This document shows positions 35,523 through 45,020 of a stretch of DNA of 64,000 nt, in pieces. The DNA comes from CAWJLE01 sp963843645 (GTDB taxonomy: Bacteria; Chloroflexota; Anaerolineae; DAOTYC01): the NCBI GenBank assembly GCA_963843645.1, contig CAWJLE010000008.1, positions 186,001 to 250,000 on the forward strand. Direction: 5' to 3'. Position 1 is the first letter of the stretch. Each line of letters starts with the position of its first letter. A model generated the notes under the pieces. The model was not told the DNA's origin. It did not search any database and saw only the letters and a list, made by a program, of their open reading frames with translations. The position numbers and the translations under genes were made by a program.

Positions 35523-35824
35523 GTCATGTAGCGCGACGATTGATCGTCGCGCGGGCGCCTTCGGGCGTCTCCACACCCAGGGCATGACCCCAGAGCCTGG
35601 GGCCGCGACGATCATGCGATTTCAGAAATCAGCGCGAAAGTACACCGTGTGCGTCGCCGGGCAAGCGGCAATGAGCCGTACGCGTGGTTGAGAAACGCTG
35701 GCCGGCCTGGCGGTCCGCCCGAGCAACGGACCGGTCAGACAAGCCGCAATGAGCTGCACGCGCGGCCGGAAACGCTGGCCGGCCTGGCGGTCCGCCCGGC
35801 GATAAATTCGCCGGGCTACGTAAC

Positions 35825-35877
35825 AGCGTCCGATGAATCGGACTTCTGGCTGCTCGAAGTCCGATTCATCGGACGCT
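35825..35877. repeat. CCGATGAATCGG palindrome copy 2
   Basis: Same sequence and flanks as copy 1. Confidence 0.9.
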
Positions 35878-36291
35878 GTCATGTAGCGCGACGATTGATC
35901 GTCGCGCGGGCGCCTTCGGGCGTCTCCACACCCAGGGCGTGATCCCACAGCCTGGGGCTGCGACGATCATGCGATTTGAGAAGCCAATGCGGAAGCACGC
36001 CGTGCACATCGCCGGGCGGGCGCCTTCGGGGGTATCCACGCCCAGGGCCTGCCCCCACAACCTGGGGGCGCGACGATCACGCGATTTCAGAAGTCAGCGC
36101 GGAAGTACACCGTGTGCGTCCCCAGGGCAAGCCCCAATTAGCCGTACGTGCGGTTGAGAAACGTCGGCCGGCTTGGTGGTCCACCTGTGCGACGGACCGG
36201 TCAGACAAGCCGCAATGAGCCGGACGCACGGCCGGGAAACGCTGGCCGGCCTGGCGGTCCGCCCGGCGATGAATTCGCCGGGCTACATGAC

Positions 36292-36344
36292 AGCGTCCGA
36301 TGAATCGGACTTCTGGCTGCTCGAAGTCCGATTCATCGGACGCT
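36292..36344. repeat. CCGATGAATCGG palindrome copy 3
   Basis: Same as copies 1 and 2. It is the nearest complete copy on the 3' side of the REP-type transposase gene. Confidence 0.9.
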
Positions 36345-36744
36345 GTTATGTAGCGCGACGATTGATCGTCGCGCGGGCGCGCCTTCGGGGGTATCCACGC
36401 CCAGGGCGTGACCCCACAGCCTGGGGCTGCGACGATCATGCGATTTAGAAGCCAATGCGGAAGTACGCCATGCGCGTCGCCGGGGCAAGCGCCAATGAGC
36501 CATACGCGCGGGTTGAGAAACGCTGGCCGGCTTGGCGGTCCGCCCGGCGAATTTATCGTCGCGCGGGCGCCTTCGGACCGCATCTTGGCCGGGATGAACT
36601 CGGGTCAGCATGTGAGTTCTTCCTCCTTTGTTTTGCGAAACTGCATCATCGGACGCCGTCCAGCAGCCCAGCTACACGTTCCGTCGCCGGGCGGGCTGCT
36701 CCCGAGCACCTCGAACCCAGGATGCAGCAGACGGTTGGGGATGA

Positions 36745-37236
36745 TCACTCGAAAGCCTGCATCTCGCGCCGCCAGGCCTCGTCCACACAGCCATACGCAA
36801 CCTCGTCTTCGCGCAGGATCGTGGGAACTCCCCCACTCGTGCGCTCCAGAACAGGCAGTACGGTCCCTGCCGAGTGATGCTGCGTCTGCTGGTTGACGTA
36901 AGCGATGAGGTTGGGTAGACGTTTTCCGTCGAAGGAAAAGGCCCCGTATTCGTCCTGCCAGAAGAAATGTTCTACATCGGGGTGAGATTTGTTGAAGCGC
37001 GTCGAAGCCACCGCCTTCACCTGACCGACAAAGCGCGCCACAGCGATTGTCGGCGGAATCGAGGCCACCAGGTGGACGTGATCGTCTGTCCCATCCAGGG
37101 CGAACACGATGGCACCCAATCCGCTGGCTTTCGCACGCAGATAACCATGTATGATGGGTCTGACTTCGCTGGTAAGCGCCGGCTGCCGGTTCTTGGTGGA
37201 CCATACCAGATGATAGAACAGCTGGTAGAATGACAA
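36745..37236 (-). CDS. REP-associated tyrosine (Y1/HUH) transposase
   Basis: A 164-residue IS200/RAYT-type protein. It starts SFYQLFYHLVWSTKNRQPAL, the usual opening, then HUH motif DDHVHLVASIPP, ARFVGQVKAVASTRFN, VEHFFWQDEYGAFSFDGKRL and the catalytic Tyr region LIAYVNQQTQHHS. It nicks and rejoins single-stranded DNA through a 5'-phosphotyrosine. The TTG start at 37236 is preferred because AAAGGA lies 8 nt upstream. Complete CCGATGAATCGG palindromes lie 93 nt upstream (37329-37382) and ~400 nt downstream (36292-36344), with a partial copy closer in. This is the layout of REP elements around a RAYT gene. Confidence 0.85.
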   Translation of the reverse strand: MSFYQLFYHLVWSTKNRQPALTSEVRPIIHGYLRAKASGLGAIVFALDGTDDHVHLVASIPPTIAVARFVGQVKAVASTRFNKSHPDVEHFFWQDEYGAFSFDGKRLPNLIAYVNQQTQHHSAGTVLPVLERTSGGVPTILREDEVAYGCVDEAWRREMQAFE

Positions 37237-37328
37237 GGTTGCCGTCCTTTCTCGTGGACCGCCATGCTGAAAATTAGGCGGGAACGCAGCCCTGCCGGGC
37301 CGTTTGACAACAGAATGTGCTACGACAA

Positions 37329-37382
37329 AGCGTCCGATGAATCGGACTTCAGAGCAACCAGAAGTCCGATTCATCGGACGCT
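37329..37382. repeat. CCGATGAATCGG palindrome copy 4 (5' side of transposase)
   Basis: AGCGTCCGATGAATCGGACT ... AGTCCGATTCATCGGACGCT, followed by GTAGCCCGGCGCATTCATCG. The following ~270 bp hold a repeated phrase (GCCCTGGCCCACACTCGTYA, several times from 37433 to 37630) and no gene. Confidence 0.9.
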
Positions 37383-37656
37383 GTCTCGTAGCCCGGCGCA
37401 TTCATCGCCGGGCGGGCGCCTTCGGACTGCACCGCGCCCTGGCCCACACTCGTTACCCCCCATACTCGTCACCGCACGCACGCACCGCGCCCTGGCCCAC
37501 ACTCGTCACCGCCGGCCGCCCATGCGTCACCACCTGCACGCACCGCGCCATGGCCACACTCGGCGCCACAATCATCACGCAATTGCCTGCCTGGAAAAGC
37601 GAATGCGCCCTGGCCCACACTCGTCACCGCCCCGGCACGTACTCTCCGCCGGCCCC

Positions 37657-39306
37657 TTACGGCTTCGAGGCGTAGAACTGCCCGTTGTCCAGCAGGGCGT
37701 AGGTCTTCGAGCTGGAGCCCTTGTAGATCATGCCGTGCTCGAAATGCTGGACCAGCGCCACGCTGTCGAAGCCGTACTCGTCGTCCAGCGCCCAGCCGAT
37801 CTGCGAATCCGGGCCGCCCAGGTAGTTGCGCCACAGCCACCCGAAACCTCGCCTCGGCTCGACCAGGCCCTCGGGCGGCTTCAGGCCGATCCCGTTCTCG
37901 TTGCTGTCGTCCCACTGGTCCAGCTGACGAGTCCAGGTGCCGGTCACGCGCCCGGTGCCGTCGGGATTGCGATCGTAGATCACGTATATCTCGGTCGTGT
38001 CGCTGCGCCACACCATGTTGCCGCCCTGGAAGGTCTCCTCGGCCGTCTTCGGGATCTTGCTCACCAAGTCCGTCGGGCAGCCGAGCTCAGCGCGATGAGC
38101 TTCCCACAACGGCGCGAACTCCGGATTGGCCGCCTGCACGCACACCGTCGCGGACTGCACGTCGGCGACCGGCACGGTGAAGCCGGTCCACACCTGCCAG
38201 TACACCGAGCCGTCCAGCGCGCGCACGAACACGTCCAGCCGCCCGGGCGTCCGGGCATCGATCGCGGGCGGCATCTCCGTTCGCCCGCCGATGTTCTCCC
38301 AGTCCGTCGCCGACGGCAGCCACTGCCCGCCGTCCCAGGCCTTGTGCCATACGCTGCTGTCCGTGCCGCGGACCGCAATGTCCAGGCGCCCCGCGCCCCA
38401 GGTGGAGATCGCAGCGGTGCCCATGGCCTTGTTGCCGCCCAGGTTTTCCCAGTCGCTCCCCGCCGGGAGCCAGCCGGTGCCGTCCCACGCCTTGTGCCAG
38501 ATGCTGTTGTCCATCCCGCGCATGACGATGTCGAGCCGGTCGGGTCCCCACGAGGCCGCCACCGGCGCGCCGGCGCACTTGCCGCCCAGGTTCTCCCAAT
38601 CGGCGCCCGCCGGCAGCCACTGCGAGCCGTTCCAGGCCTTGTGCAGCGCCGAGCCGTCCGCCGCGCGCACGACCACGTCCAGCCGGCCCGGCCCCCACGA
38701 GGCCACCGCCGGGGTGTCGGCGGCCTGCCCGCCCAGGTTCTCCCAGTTCTGCGGGTCCGGCAGCCACTGTGCCCCGTCCCAGGCCTTGTGCCACACGGCG
38801 TTGTCCAGGCCGCGGATGAACACGTCGAAGCGGCCCGCGCCGGAAGACACGATGCCCGGCTCGACGTTCGTCTTGCCGCCGATGCTCTCCCAGTTCAGCG
38901 CCGACGGCAGCCACTGGGCGCCGTCCCAGGCCTTGTGCCAGACGGTGTTGTCCTGGCCGCGCGCGACGATGTCGAGCCGGCCCGACCCCGACGCTGCCAC
39001 CGACGGCGTCCCATTGATGTTGCCGCCCAGGTTGTCCCAATCGGCGGCCGAAGGCAGCCACTGGGCGCCGTTCCAGGATTTGTGTAGCACGCTGCCGTCG
39101 ATGCCGCGTGCGAACAGATCGAGACGATTCGCACCCTGAGCGACGACGACCGGCGAACCGATGATCTTACCGCCAAGGTTTTCCCAGATTGGAGGTGGGG
39201 CTGCTTGCGCGTTGGGTACGGTTGGGACAGCGAATGGGGCGAACAGGGCGGATGCGACAAACAACAATGCGGCGACTATCCGCACGTAGGTGCCAATCGT
39301 CCTCAT
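37657..39306 (-). CDS. Secreted seven-bladed PLL-like beta-propeller protein
   Basis: A 549-residue exported protein. Signal peptide 1-35 (ending AQA). Residues ~38-360 hold seven repeats of ~47 residues with the core 'W.NLGG.......V.S.G.GRLDV..RG.D..VWHKAWDG.QWLPS', as in Photorhabdus-type fucose-binding lectins and DUF346 propellers. The last ~170 residues have LGCPTDLVS and TFQGGNMVWRSDTTEIYVIY, an LGFP-like wrapping motif, and FEHGMIYKG. It probably binds sugars at the cell surface. It has its own promoter. The blades are highly similar to each other, suggesting recent internal duplication. Confidence 0.8.
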   Translation of the reverse strand: MRTIGTYVRIVAALLFVASALFAPFAVPTVPNAQAAPPPIWENLGGKIIGSPVVVAQGANRLDLFARGIDGSVLHKSWNGAQWLPSAADWDNLGGNINGTPSVAASGSGRLDIVARGQDNTVWHKAWDGAQWLPSALNWESIGGKTNVEPGIVSSGAGRFDVFIRGLDNAVWHKAWDGAQWLPDPQNWENLGGQAADTPAVASWGPGRLDVVVRAADGSALHKAWNGSQWLPAGADWENLGGKCAGAPVAASWGPDRLDIVMRGMDNSIWHKAWDGTGWLPAGSDWENLGGNKAMGTAAISTWGAGRLDIAVRGTDSSVWHKAWDGGQWLPSATDWENIGGRTEMPPAIDARTPGRLDVFVRALDGSVYWQVWTGFTVPVADVQSATVCVQAANPEFAPLWEAHRAELGCPTDLVSKIPKTAEETFQGGNMVWRSDTTEIYVIYDRNPDGTGRVTGTWTRQLDQWDDSNENGIGLKPPEGLVEPRRGFGWLWRNYLGGPDSQIGWALDDEYGFDSVALVQHFEHGMIYKGSSSKTYALLDNGQFYASKP

Positions 39307-39362
39307 CTGATTCCTTCCTCTGGCGCAACACGGCCAGGGACGCGATTGTTGGTGACGGCCCT

Positions 39363-39391
39363 ATTGTATCATGCGAGCGGCCTGCTGCCAA
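39363..39391 (-). promoter_or_regulatory. Promoter of the propeller gene
   Basis: On the minus strand, TTGGCA (39391-39386), 17 bp, TACAAT (39368-39363) with extended TGA. Confidence 0.65.
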
Positions 39392-39407
39392 GTCGGGAGG
39401 GAGTATG

Positions 39408-39472
39408 TAAGGCGTAATAGGTAATGCGTTATGCATGGTTATTATGCATTACGTATTACCCATTACGCCTTA
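39408..39472. repeat. AT-rich palindrome TAAGGCGTAAT
   Basis: Arms TAAGGCGTAATAGGTAATGC... and complement (one or two mismatches), ~30 bp each. It overlaps the rsmG stop codon by three bases and is far more AT-rich than its surroundings. Confidence 0.85.
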
Positions 39473-40264
39473 TTCCCTTCCCAGCGGCCGCTTGTTTGGC
39501 ATGCCCGGGCGGCGGGGATAGTTCGGGGGCGTGCGCGCCACCTTGTCGAGGATCACCAGGCTGCGGGCTTCGGCCAGGCCGGGCAGCTCGACGTCGACCA
39601 ACTGCCGCACCTTGCCGCCCAGCAGATTGACGGCTCGCTCGGCGGCCATGATCTCCGCCTGCACGTCCAGGCCCTTCTGGGCGATCACCCGGCCACCCAG
39701 CCGGCACAACGGCAGGGTGTACTCGGCCAGGACCGCCAGCTCCGCCACGGCGCGCGCCACGACCACGTCGTACGCTTCGCGCTGCTCGGCGGACTGGCCG
39801 GCCTGCTCGGCGCGCTCCTGCACGACCTGGACGTCCTTGAGCTTCAAAGCTCGATCATGTGCTGCAGGAACGTCACCTTCTTGCCGGTCGCCTCCAGCAG
39901 CGTCAGCTTCAGTCGGGGACACACGATCTTCAGAGGGAGGCCGGGAAAGCCGGGGCCGGTGCCGACGTCGATGACCCGCAGGCTGAGGCCGCGCACCGAC
40001 TCGGGGATGCGCCGCGCGGACGCCGCCGGCGCGGGACCGCTGGACCGGTTGCCGTCCAGCACGAGCAGGCACGAGAGCGAATCCAGGAAATGGCGCACCT
40101 GCACTTGCTTCTCGTCGCTGATCGCCGTCAGGTTGAACCGCTCGTTCCAGTTCATCAGCTCCTGCTGATAGATCGCGGAACGCGTCCAGCTCCTTATGCG
40201 TCAGCGTGAGGCCTAAAGCCTGGGCCCCCTCGAACAGCAACTTCACGCTGCGCCGCCCCCCCAC
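39470..40264 (-). CDS. rsmG: 16S rRNA (guanine527-N7)-methyltransferase RsmG (two frameshifts)
   Basis: About 255 residues. It makes m7G527 in 16S rRNA using SAM. The start reads VKLLFEGAQALGLTLTHKEL. After a one-base shift near 40170 it continues QQELMNWNERFNLTAI, HFLDSL, IDVGTGPGFPGLPLKIVCP (SAM-binding Gly-rich loop) and LTLLEATGKKVTFLQHM. A second shift near 39850 leads to AYDVVVARAVAELAVLAEYT and RVIAQKG. The stop overlaps the AT-rich palindrome. Both breaks are single-base and both sides keep strong family identity, so sequence error is likely. Confidence 0.85.
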   Translation of the reverse strand: MGGRRSVKLLFEGAQALGLTLTHKELDAFRDLSAGADELERAVQPDGDQRREASAGAPFPGFALVPARAGRQPVQRSRAGGVRAAHPRVGARPQPAGHRRRHRPRLSRPPSEDRVSPTEADAAGGDRQEGDVPAAHDRALKLKDVQVVQERAEQAGQSAEQREAYDVVVARAVAELAVLAEYTLPLCRLGGRVIAQKGLDVQAEIMAAERAVNLLGGKVRQLVDVELPGLAEARSLVILDKVARTPPNYPRRPGMPNKRPLGRE

Positions 40265-40291
40265 TCGCCCGCGTCATTCCACCGATGTCTC

Positions 40292-40320
40292 ATGCTATCA
40301 CCGGGGGCGGATTCTGTCCA
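40292..40320 (-). promoter_or_regulatory. Possible rsmG promoter
   Basis: On the minus strand, TGGACA (40320-40315), 17 bp, TAGCAT (40297-40292) with TGA before the -10. A modest match. Confidence 0.4.
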
Positions 40321-40346
40321 GTGAGGAGCGGGAGGCGTCAGACGCC

Positions 40347-41441
40347 CTATTTCCCCAGGAACCCCAAATCCCCGTGCCCCGGCATGTCCTCGACGAAGGC
40401 GCGGAGGAAGCGGACGGCGTGCGCGGCGTCGTTCAGGTCGAGCATCTCCACCGGGGAGTGGGAGTAGCGGCGCGCAAGGCCGAGCCCGCCCGTGGGGATT
40501 CCCTCGCGGGCCAGGTGGATCACCGAGGAGTCGGTGAAACTGATGCCGACCATGGTCGCCGGCTGATAGGGCATGCCGATACGCTCGGCCGTTTGGATCA
40601 TCCAGCGCTTCACCGCGGGGTGGATCAGCTGGCCCAGGACGCGCGTCGCCGCTGGCCAGCAGGAAGACGGGACCGCGCCCGATCCCAGCCGGGATCTGCG
40701 TGTGGAAGTGACGTCAGGCGTGTCGCCGGCCATGAAGGTGTCCAAAACCAGGGCGTAATCCGGCCGGGCCCGGCGGGCCGCCACCCGCGCGCCACGCGAG
40801 CCGACCTCTTCCTGCACGGCGATCACGACGGTGACGTCGCCGGCCGGGGTGACGTCCTTCATCTCTTCGAGCATTGCAGCAGGATGGCGCAGCCCAGGCG
40901 GTTGTCGACCGCCTTGCCGATCACGTAGTCCGAGTCCGGCAGCTCGACCAGCGGGCTGTGGTACGTGACGGGGTCGCCGACCGCGATGCCCAGGCGCGCG
41001 ACGTCCTCCGCGCTGTGGGCGCCCACGTCGATGTACAGGTCGGCCATCGCGGGCAGCTGCGTCTCGCCGCCGGCCTTCATCAGGTGCCCGGACCGCACGC
41101 CGACCACCCCCAGGTGGCCGTTGACCCACACCTCGCGCGCGACCAGGAGCAGCGGCATCGTCCCGCCCAGCCGCTCGAACCGCAGGAAGCCGCTCGGCTC
41201 GACGCTCTTGACGATGCCCCCGATCTCGTCGCTGTGGGCGGACAGCATCAGCTGCGGCGCGTCGCCTCGGCCGCGACGGACGGCGTACAGATTCCCCATC
41301 ATGTCCACTTCCACGGAATCGGCCAGAGGCCGAAACGCCTCCAGCAAATAGGCCACCACGGGCTGTTCGAAGCCGGACGCGCCGTGCAGCGAGGTGAGGG
41401 CGCGCAGTCGTTCGCGCAGGGACGCCTTCAGGTTATCCACG
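40347..41441 (-). CDS. M42-family metallo-aminopeptidase (frameshifted)
   Basis: About 360 residues. M42 enzymes are cytosolic two-zinc aminopeptidases forming large hollow complexes. Motifs: LTSLHGASGFEQPVVAYLLE, metal ligands in LSAHSDEIGGIV and GKAVDNRLGCAILLQ, catalytic pair in IAVQEEVGSRGA, ALVLDTFMAGDTPDV, and the C-terminal HSPVEMLDLNDAAHAV with the last metal His. The frame shifts near 40870 and again in 40620-40700, where ~25 residues are garbled. The start is GTG 41441 with AGGAGG 6 nt upstream, rather than the ATG further up. Confidence 0.8.
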
Positions 41442-41973
41442 ATTGTCCTCCTGGAGATCGAATTGACGGCCATATCAGAGCGAGTAGACTTCGCGATCGT
41501 CGCCCAGGTGAAGACTCTCCCGGGCTGGTCGGCGATCTATCCGCGCGTAAGAGCTCGCTGTAAAGGTTGAACTCAATATGAGACAGAGAAACGCGCGGCA
41601 GCCCTCCGGACAGCTTTGCCGCTGGCCCCTCCATTATACTTCGGACCCGGACTTCAGCCAAGCGCTTCTTGGCGACCGGACTGTCACATTCAATCGCCGC
41701 GCTCGTCCTGGCAATTGAGAATCGGCGGGACGTGCCCATCCAATGGAACGCGAATCGAACTACATTCGTCGACATCAATAATATCTATCCTTCGGGCTTC
41801 GAATTTGCGGAACATGCGAACGGGAGGATAATCAATGCCGCGCTTTCGGCAGATCCCAACCCTTGACGCGCGACGTGTCCGTCGCCGCGGCGCTGAACGT
41901 AGCGGCGACCGAGCCGCTGTAGATCGCAGCAACGCACCATTCTCTCAGGAGCGACAGGAGGTTCACCAACGAG
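41442..41973. other. Intergenic gap, nothing recognised
   Basis: About 530 bp between divergent genes. No palindrome, no supported reading frame and no clear promoter. The last 25 bp carry the GGAGG site of the SDR gene. Confidence 0.5.
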
Positions 41974-42829
41974 ATGGAGATTCCGTTTGCCAAGGATTTC
42001 GACAAGGTCGCGCTGATCACCGGCGGCAGCAAGGGAATCGGGTCCGGCTGCGCGCGCGTATTCGTGCAGGCGGGCGCCAGGGTCGTCATTTGCGCGCGCG
42101 GGCGCGCCGAAGGGGAAGCGCTCGCGGCGGATCTCGATGCCGCCGGCCCCGGCCGGTGCCGACTTCCGCCCCTGCGACGTGACCAGGCCGGAGGAGCTGC
42201 GCGCGGTGGTCGATTGGACGGTGGGCCGGCACGGGCGCCTCGACTGCCTCGTCAACAATGCGGGCACCCATCCCCCCCACCGGCCCATCGACGACTTCTC
42301 GGTCGAGGACTTCCGGCACCTGTTCGAGACCAACCTGCTGAGCTACTTCGTTGCCTGCCAGGCCGCGCTGCCCGCCCTGCGGGCCGTGCGGGGCAGCATC
42401 GTCAACATGAGCAGCCTGGTCGCCATGACCGGCCAGCAGCTCGCAACGATCTACTGCGCCACCAAGGGGGGGATCACCTCGTTCACGAGGGCGCTCGCCA
42501 TCGAGGAGGCGCGGTACGGCGTCCGCGTGAACTCCATCGCGCCCGGCAACATCCTCTCCGAAAGCCGGTCGCGCGGCGTCGCCTCCGCGGACGACCCGGA
42601 GCAGATGAACCGGCTGATCGACAGCTGGCAGTGGCCGGGTCGCAGCGGGACCAACGAAGAGGTCGGGACCGCCTGCCTCTTCCTGGCCAGCGACGCGGCC
42701 AGCTACATCACCGGCGTCGAGCTGATCATCAGCGGCGGCTCAGAGCTGGGCTACGGCGTCAAGGCGCCCTGGAAGCTCGGCCTGTCCTGGCCCGAGGAGC
42801 AGTATCCGCGCCCGGTGAACCCGCTGTAA
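41974..42829 (+). CDS. Short-chain dehydrogenase/reductase (one frameshift)
   Basis: About 285 residues. NAD(P)-dependent oxidoreductase: nucleotide loop ITGGSKGIGSG, then after a one-base shift near 42155 ADFRPCDVT, LVNNAGTH, SSLVAMTGQQ, active-site YCATKGG and VNSIAPGNI. The C-terminus ends with a proline-rich tail (KLGLSWPEEQYPRPVNPL). Substrate unknown. The ribosome-binding site is ACAGGAGG about 10 nt upstream. It precedes the histidine cluster but a long palindrome separates them, so they are probably separate units. Confidence 0.8.
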
Positions 42830-42884
42830 CCCCGCGGCGGGCGCCCAGAGTTGCCCCCTATCCCCCGCCCCGCCTTGACAGGGT

Positions 42885-43068
42885 GCATTTCAACGGTTCG
42901 CGGGTCGTCTGGACCACTAAACGCACGAAAGGGAGCGAAACACACGAAAAACGACCTCTCGTCACCGCGGACAGGCCACAGACGGCGGTGACGAGAGGTC
43001 GTTTTTCGTGTGTTTCGCTCCCTTTCGTGCGTTTAGTGGTCCAGACGACCCGCGAACCGTTGAAATGC
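42885..43068. repeat. Palindrome with ~84-bp arms
   Basis: GCATTTCAACGGTTCGCGGG ... CCCGCGAACCGTTGAAATGC, near-perfect over ~84 bp, loop ~15 nt. It contains GTGTTTCGCTCCCTTTCGTG. The only copy in this window. Confidence 0.9.
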
Positions 43069-43084
43069 CATCGCCCTTCCCGTC

Positions 43085-43113
43085 TTGATCTTACTCGCAA
43101 ATTCGCCTATACT
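43085..43113 (+). promoter_or_regulatory. Promoter of the histidine-utilisation cluster
   Basis: TTGATC (43085-43090), 17 bp, TATACT (43108-43113). The transcript would start near 43120, 65 nt before the cyclodeaminase ATG. Confidence 0.7.
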
Positions 43114-43183
43114 ATCCCCCATTACCCAATCCGCAGCAAAACTCACGTGCGGTGCAACGGCGGTTGAGACCGGAAGGATTCTC

Positions 43184-43756
43184 ATGGAGACGGACGTATC
43201 GCCTTTTCTCGGAGTCCTGGACCCGTCCGATACCGGAACGGGCGGCGGCACTGCGTCGGCGTTAGCCGGAGCGATGGCGGCCTCCCTGGTCGCCATGGTG
43301 GCGCACCTGTCCGCGCCCCTGGAGCACCTGGGACCGCCGGCCTCCTTCCTCGAGCTCGCGGCCCGGGCCGAGATGCTGGCCGCCGACCTGGTGCAGGGCG
43401 GGGCCGCGGACCGCGCGGCCTTCGGAGCGCTGCGTGACGCTTACCGGCTTCCCAGGCTGACAGACGAACAGAAGACCCGCCGGGCAGCGGCCGTCCAGCA
43501 GGCCGTCCTGCACGCCGCGGCCGTGCCCCTGGAAAACGCGGAGCGCTGCCTGCAGGTGTGGGAGATGTGCGCGGCGCTGACGAATCGTTCCAATGCCAAC
43601 GCCGCGTCCGACCTGGAGTGCGCCGGCCACCTGGCGCGCGCCGGCCTCCTGGGCTGTGTGGCGAACGTCGAGATCAACCTGCCGCTGCTGAAAGACGAGA
43701 TCGAAGTCGTCCGGCTGACCGGCCGCGTCCGCGAGCTGCGCGAAGCCGCCGGGTGA
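43184..43756 (+). CDS. Formimidoyltetrahydrofolate cyclodeaminase family protein
   Basis: A 190-residue FTCD C-terminal-domain protein that releases ammonia from formimino-THF to give methenyl-THF. Typical opening DPSDTGTGGGTASALAGAMA, then a helical bundle (FLELAARAEMLAADLVQGGA, DRAAFGALRDAYRLP, VPLENAERCLQVWE, NANAASDLECAGHLARAGLL). The start ATG 43184 has GGAAGG 6 nt upstream. It is 31 nt ahead of ftcD, so the two halves of the vertebrate FTCD enzyme are separate adjacent genes here. Confidence 0.85.
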   Translation: METDVSPFLGVLDPSDTGTGGGTASALAGAMAASLVAMVAHLSAPLEHLGPPASFLELAARAEMLAADLVQGGAADRAAFGALRDAYRLPRLTDEQKTRRAAAVQQAVLHAAAVPLENAERCLQVWEMCAALTNRSNANAASDLECAGHLARAGLLGCVANVEINLPLLKDEIEVVRLTGRVRELREAAG

Positions 43757-43787
43757 CGCCGGGACACTGAATGAGAGGGTGGATGCC

Positions 43788-44691
43788 ATGCAGGTTCTGA
43801 TGTGCGTGCCGAACATCAGCGAGGGCCAGGATCTGGCGCTCGTCGACCGGGTGCTGGAGCCCATCCGGCGGGCGGGCGGCGTTAAGCTCTTGGACTACTC
43901 CTCCGACGCGCACCACAATCGCTCCGTATTGACCTACCTGGGCGAGCCCGAGTCCGTGCTGGCCGCGACCCAGGCGATGACTCTGGAAGCCCTCGCGCTC
44001 ATCGACATGACGCAGCACCACGGCTCGCACCCCCGCATGGGCGCGGTCGACGTGGTGCCGTTCATCCCCATTCGCGGACGTGGAGACCGCCGAGGCAGTG
44101 GCGATTGCGCACCGATTCGGCGAGTTCCTGGGCGCCCAGGGCGTCCCGGTCTACTACTACGAGGACGCCGCCACCCGCCCGGAGCGGCAGAGCCTGCCCA
44201 ACGTCCGCCGCGGCGAGTACGAGGGCCTGGCCGCCAGGTTCGGCGACCCCGCCTGGGAGCCCGACGCGGGCCCGGCCGCGTTCAATCCCAAGTCCGGCGC
44301 CACCGCCACCGGCGCGCGCTTCCCGCTCGTCGCCTTCAACGTCAACCTCAACACGACGAACCTGGCCGTCGCCGAGCGCATCGCGCGGGCCGTCCGGTAC
44401 ATCAACGGCGGCTACCGCTACGTTCGCGCCATGGGCCTGTCCCTGGGCGACCAGGGCATGGTCCAGGTGTCCATGAACCTGACCAACTACCTCAAGACGC
44501 CGATCCCCCGCGTGCTGGAGACCATCCGCTCGGAGGCCGCCAGCTACGGCGTGGCCGTCGCCGGCGCCGAGCTGGTCGGTCCCGTGCCGCTGGGGGCGTT
44601 CGAGGACGTCGTGAAGCATTACCTGCAGGTCCACGACTTCGCGATGGAGCAGATCATCGAGCTCGCCCTGATCGACGACGCGGCAGAGTAG
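43788..44691 (+). CDS. ftcD: Glutamate formimidoyltransferase (one frameshift)
   Basis: About 300 residues. It moves the formimino group from N-formimino-glutamate to tetrahydrofolate, releasing glutamate. Motifs: LMCVPNISEGQDLALVDRVL, SSDAHHNRSVLTYLG, MTQHHGSHPRMGAVDVVPFI, then after a one-base shift near 44075 HRFGEFLGAQGVPVYYYEDA, RGEYEGLAARFGDPAWEPD, GPAAFNPKSGATATGAR and FNVNLNTTNL. The catalytic His is in the HHNRS segment. ATG 43788 is preferred over GTG 43779 by GAGGGTGG spacing. A tandem-repeat palindrome separates it from hutU. Confidence 0.85.
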
Positions 44692-44739
44692 CGCCGCATC
44701 GGCGAGGATCCGCGCCGCACCGCGCGATGTAGTCTCGTC

Positions 44740-45020
44740 CGGCAGAGACACGGCCTGCTCTGGCGACCAAGGTCGCGGCCGGCAGAGACACGGCCTGCCC
44801 TGGCGACCAAGGTCTGGTCCGGCAGAGACACGGTCCCCATCGGGCGACCAAGGTCGCGTCCGGCAGAGACACGGCCTGCCCTGGCGACCAAGGTCGCGGC
44901 CGGCAGAGACACGGCCTGCCCTGGCGACCAAGGTCGCGCCCAGCAGAGACACGGCCTGCCCTGGCGACCAAGGTCTCGTCCGGCAGAGACACGGCCTGCC
45001 CTGGCGACCAAGGTCGCGGC
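44740..45020 (+). repeat. 40-bp tandem repeat, seven units
   Basis: Units start at 44740, 44780, 44820, 44861, 44901, 44941 and 44981 (CGGCAGAGACACGGCCTGCC CTGGCGACCAAGGTC + 5 variable bases). Only ~5 bp vary per unit, so this is not a CRISPR. The last unit is the left arm of the following palindrome. Confidence 0.9.

Larger units (their letters stand above)
34925..36600. repeat. Higher-order repeat field (no genes)
   Basis: Three large repeats starting near 34930, 35610 and 36065. Each begins with a CGATC.TGCGATTT..GAA word and CGCGGAAGTACRCCGTG, followed by one or more 78-bp units, then a CCGATGAATCGG palindrome and CGACGATTGATCGTCGCGCG. Long open frames on both strands are repeat translations, not genes. 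The remaining 145 bp to the transposase gene holds a partial palindrome copy (about 36646-36700). Confidence 0.8.

Noticed and set aside
34876..35527. Long open frames on both strands with 26-residue repeats
   Set aside because: They arise because the 78-bp unit is a multiple of three; no ribosome-binding site, and similar frames do not continue into the other repeat copies.
44740..45020. Seven regularly spaced 40-bp units looking like a CRISPR array
   Set aside because: Only ~5 bp vary per unit, there are no 30-bp unique spacers and no cas genes; it is a simple tandem repeat forming a palindrome arm.
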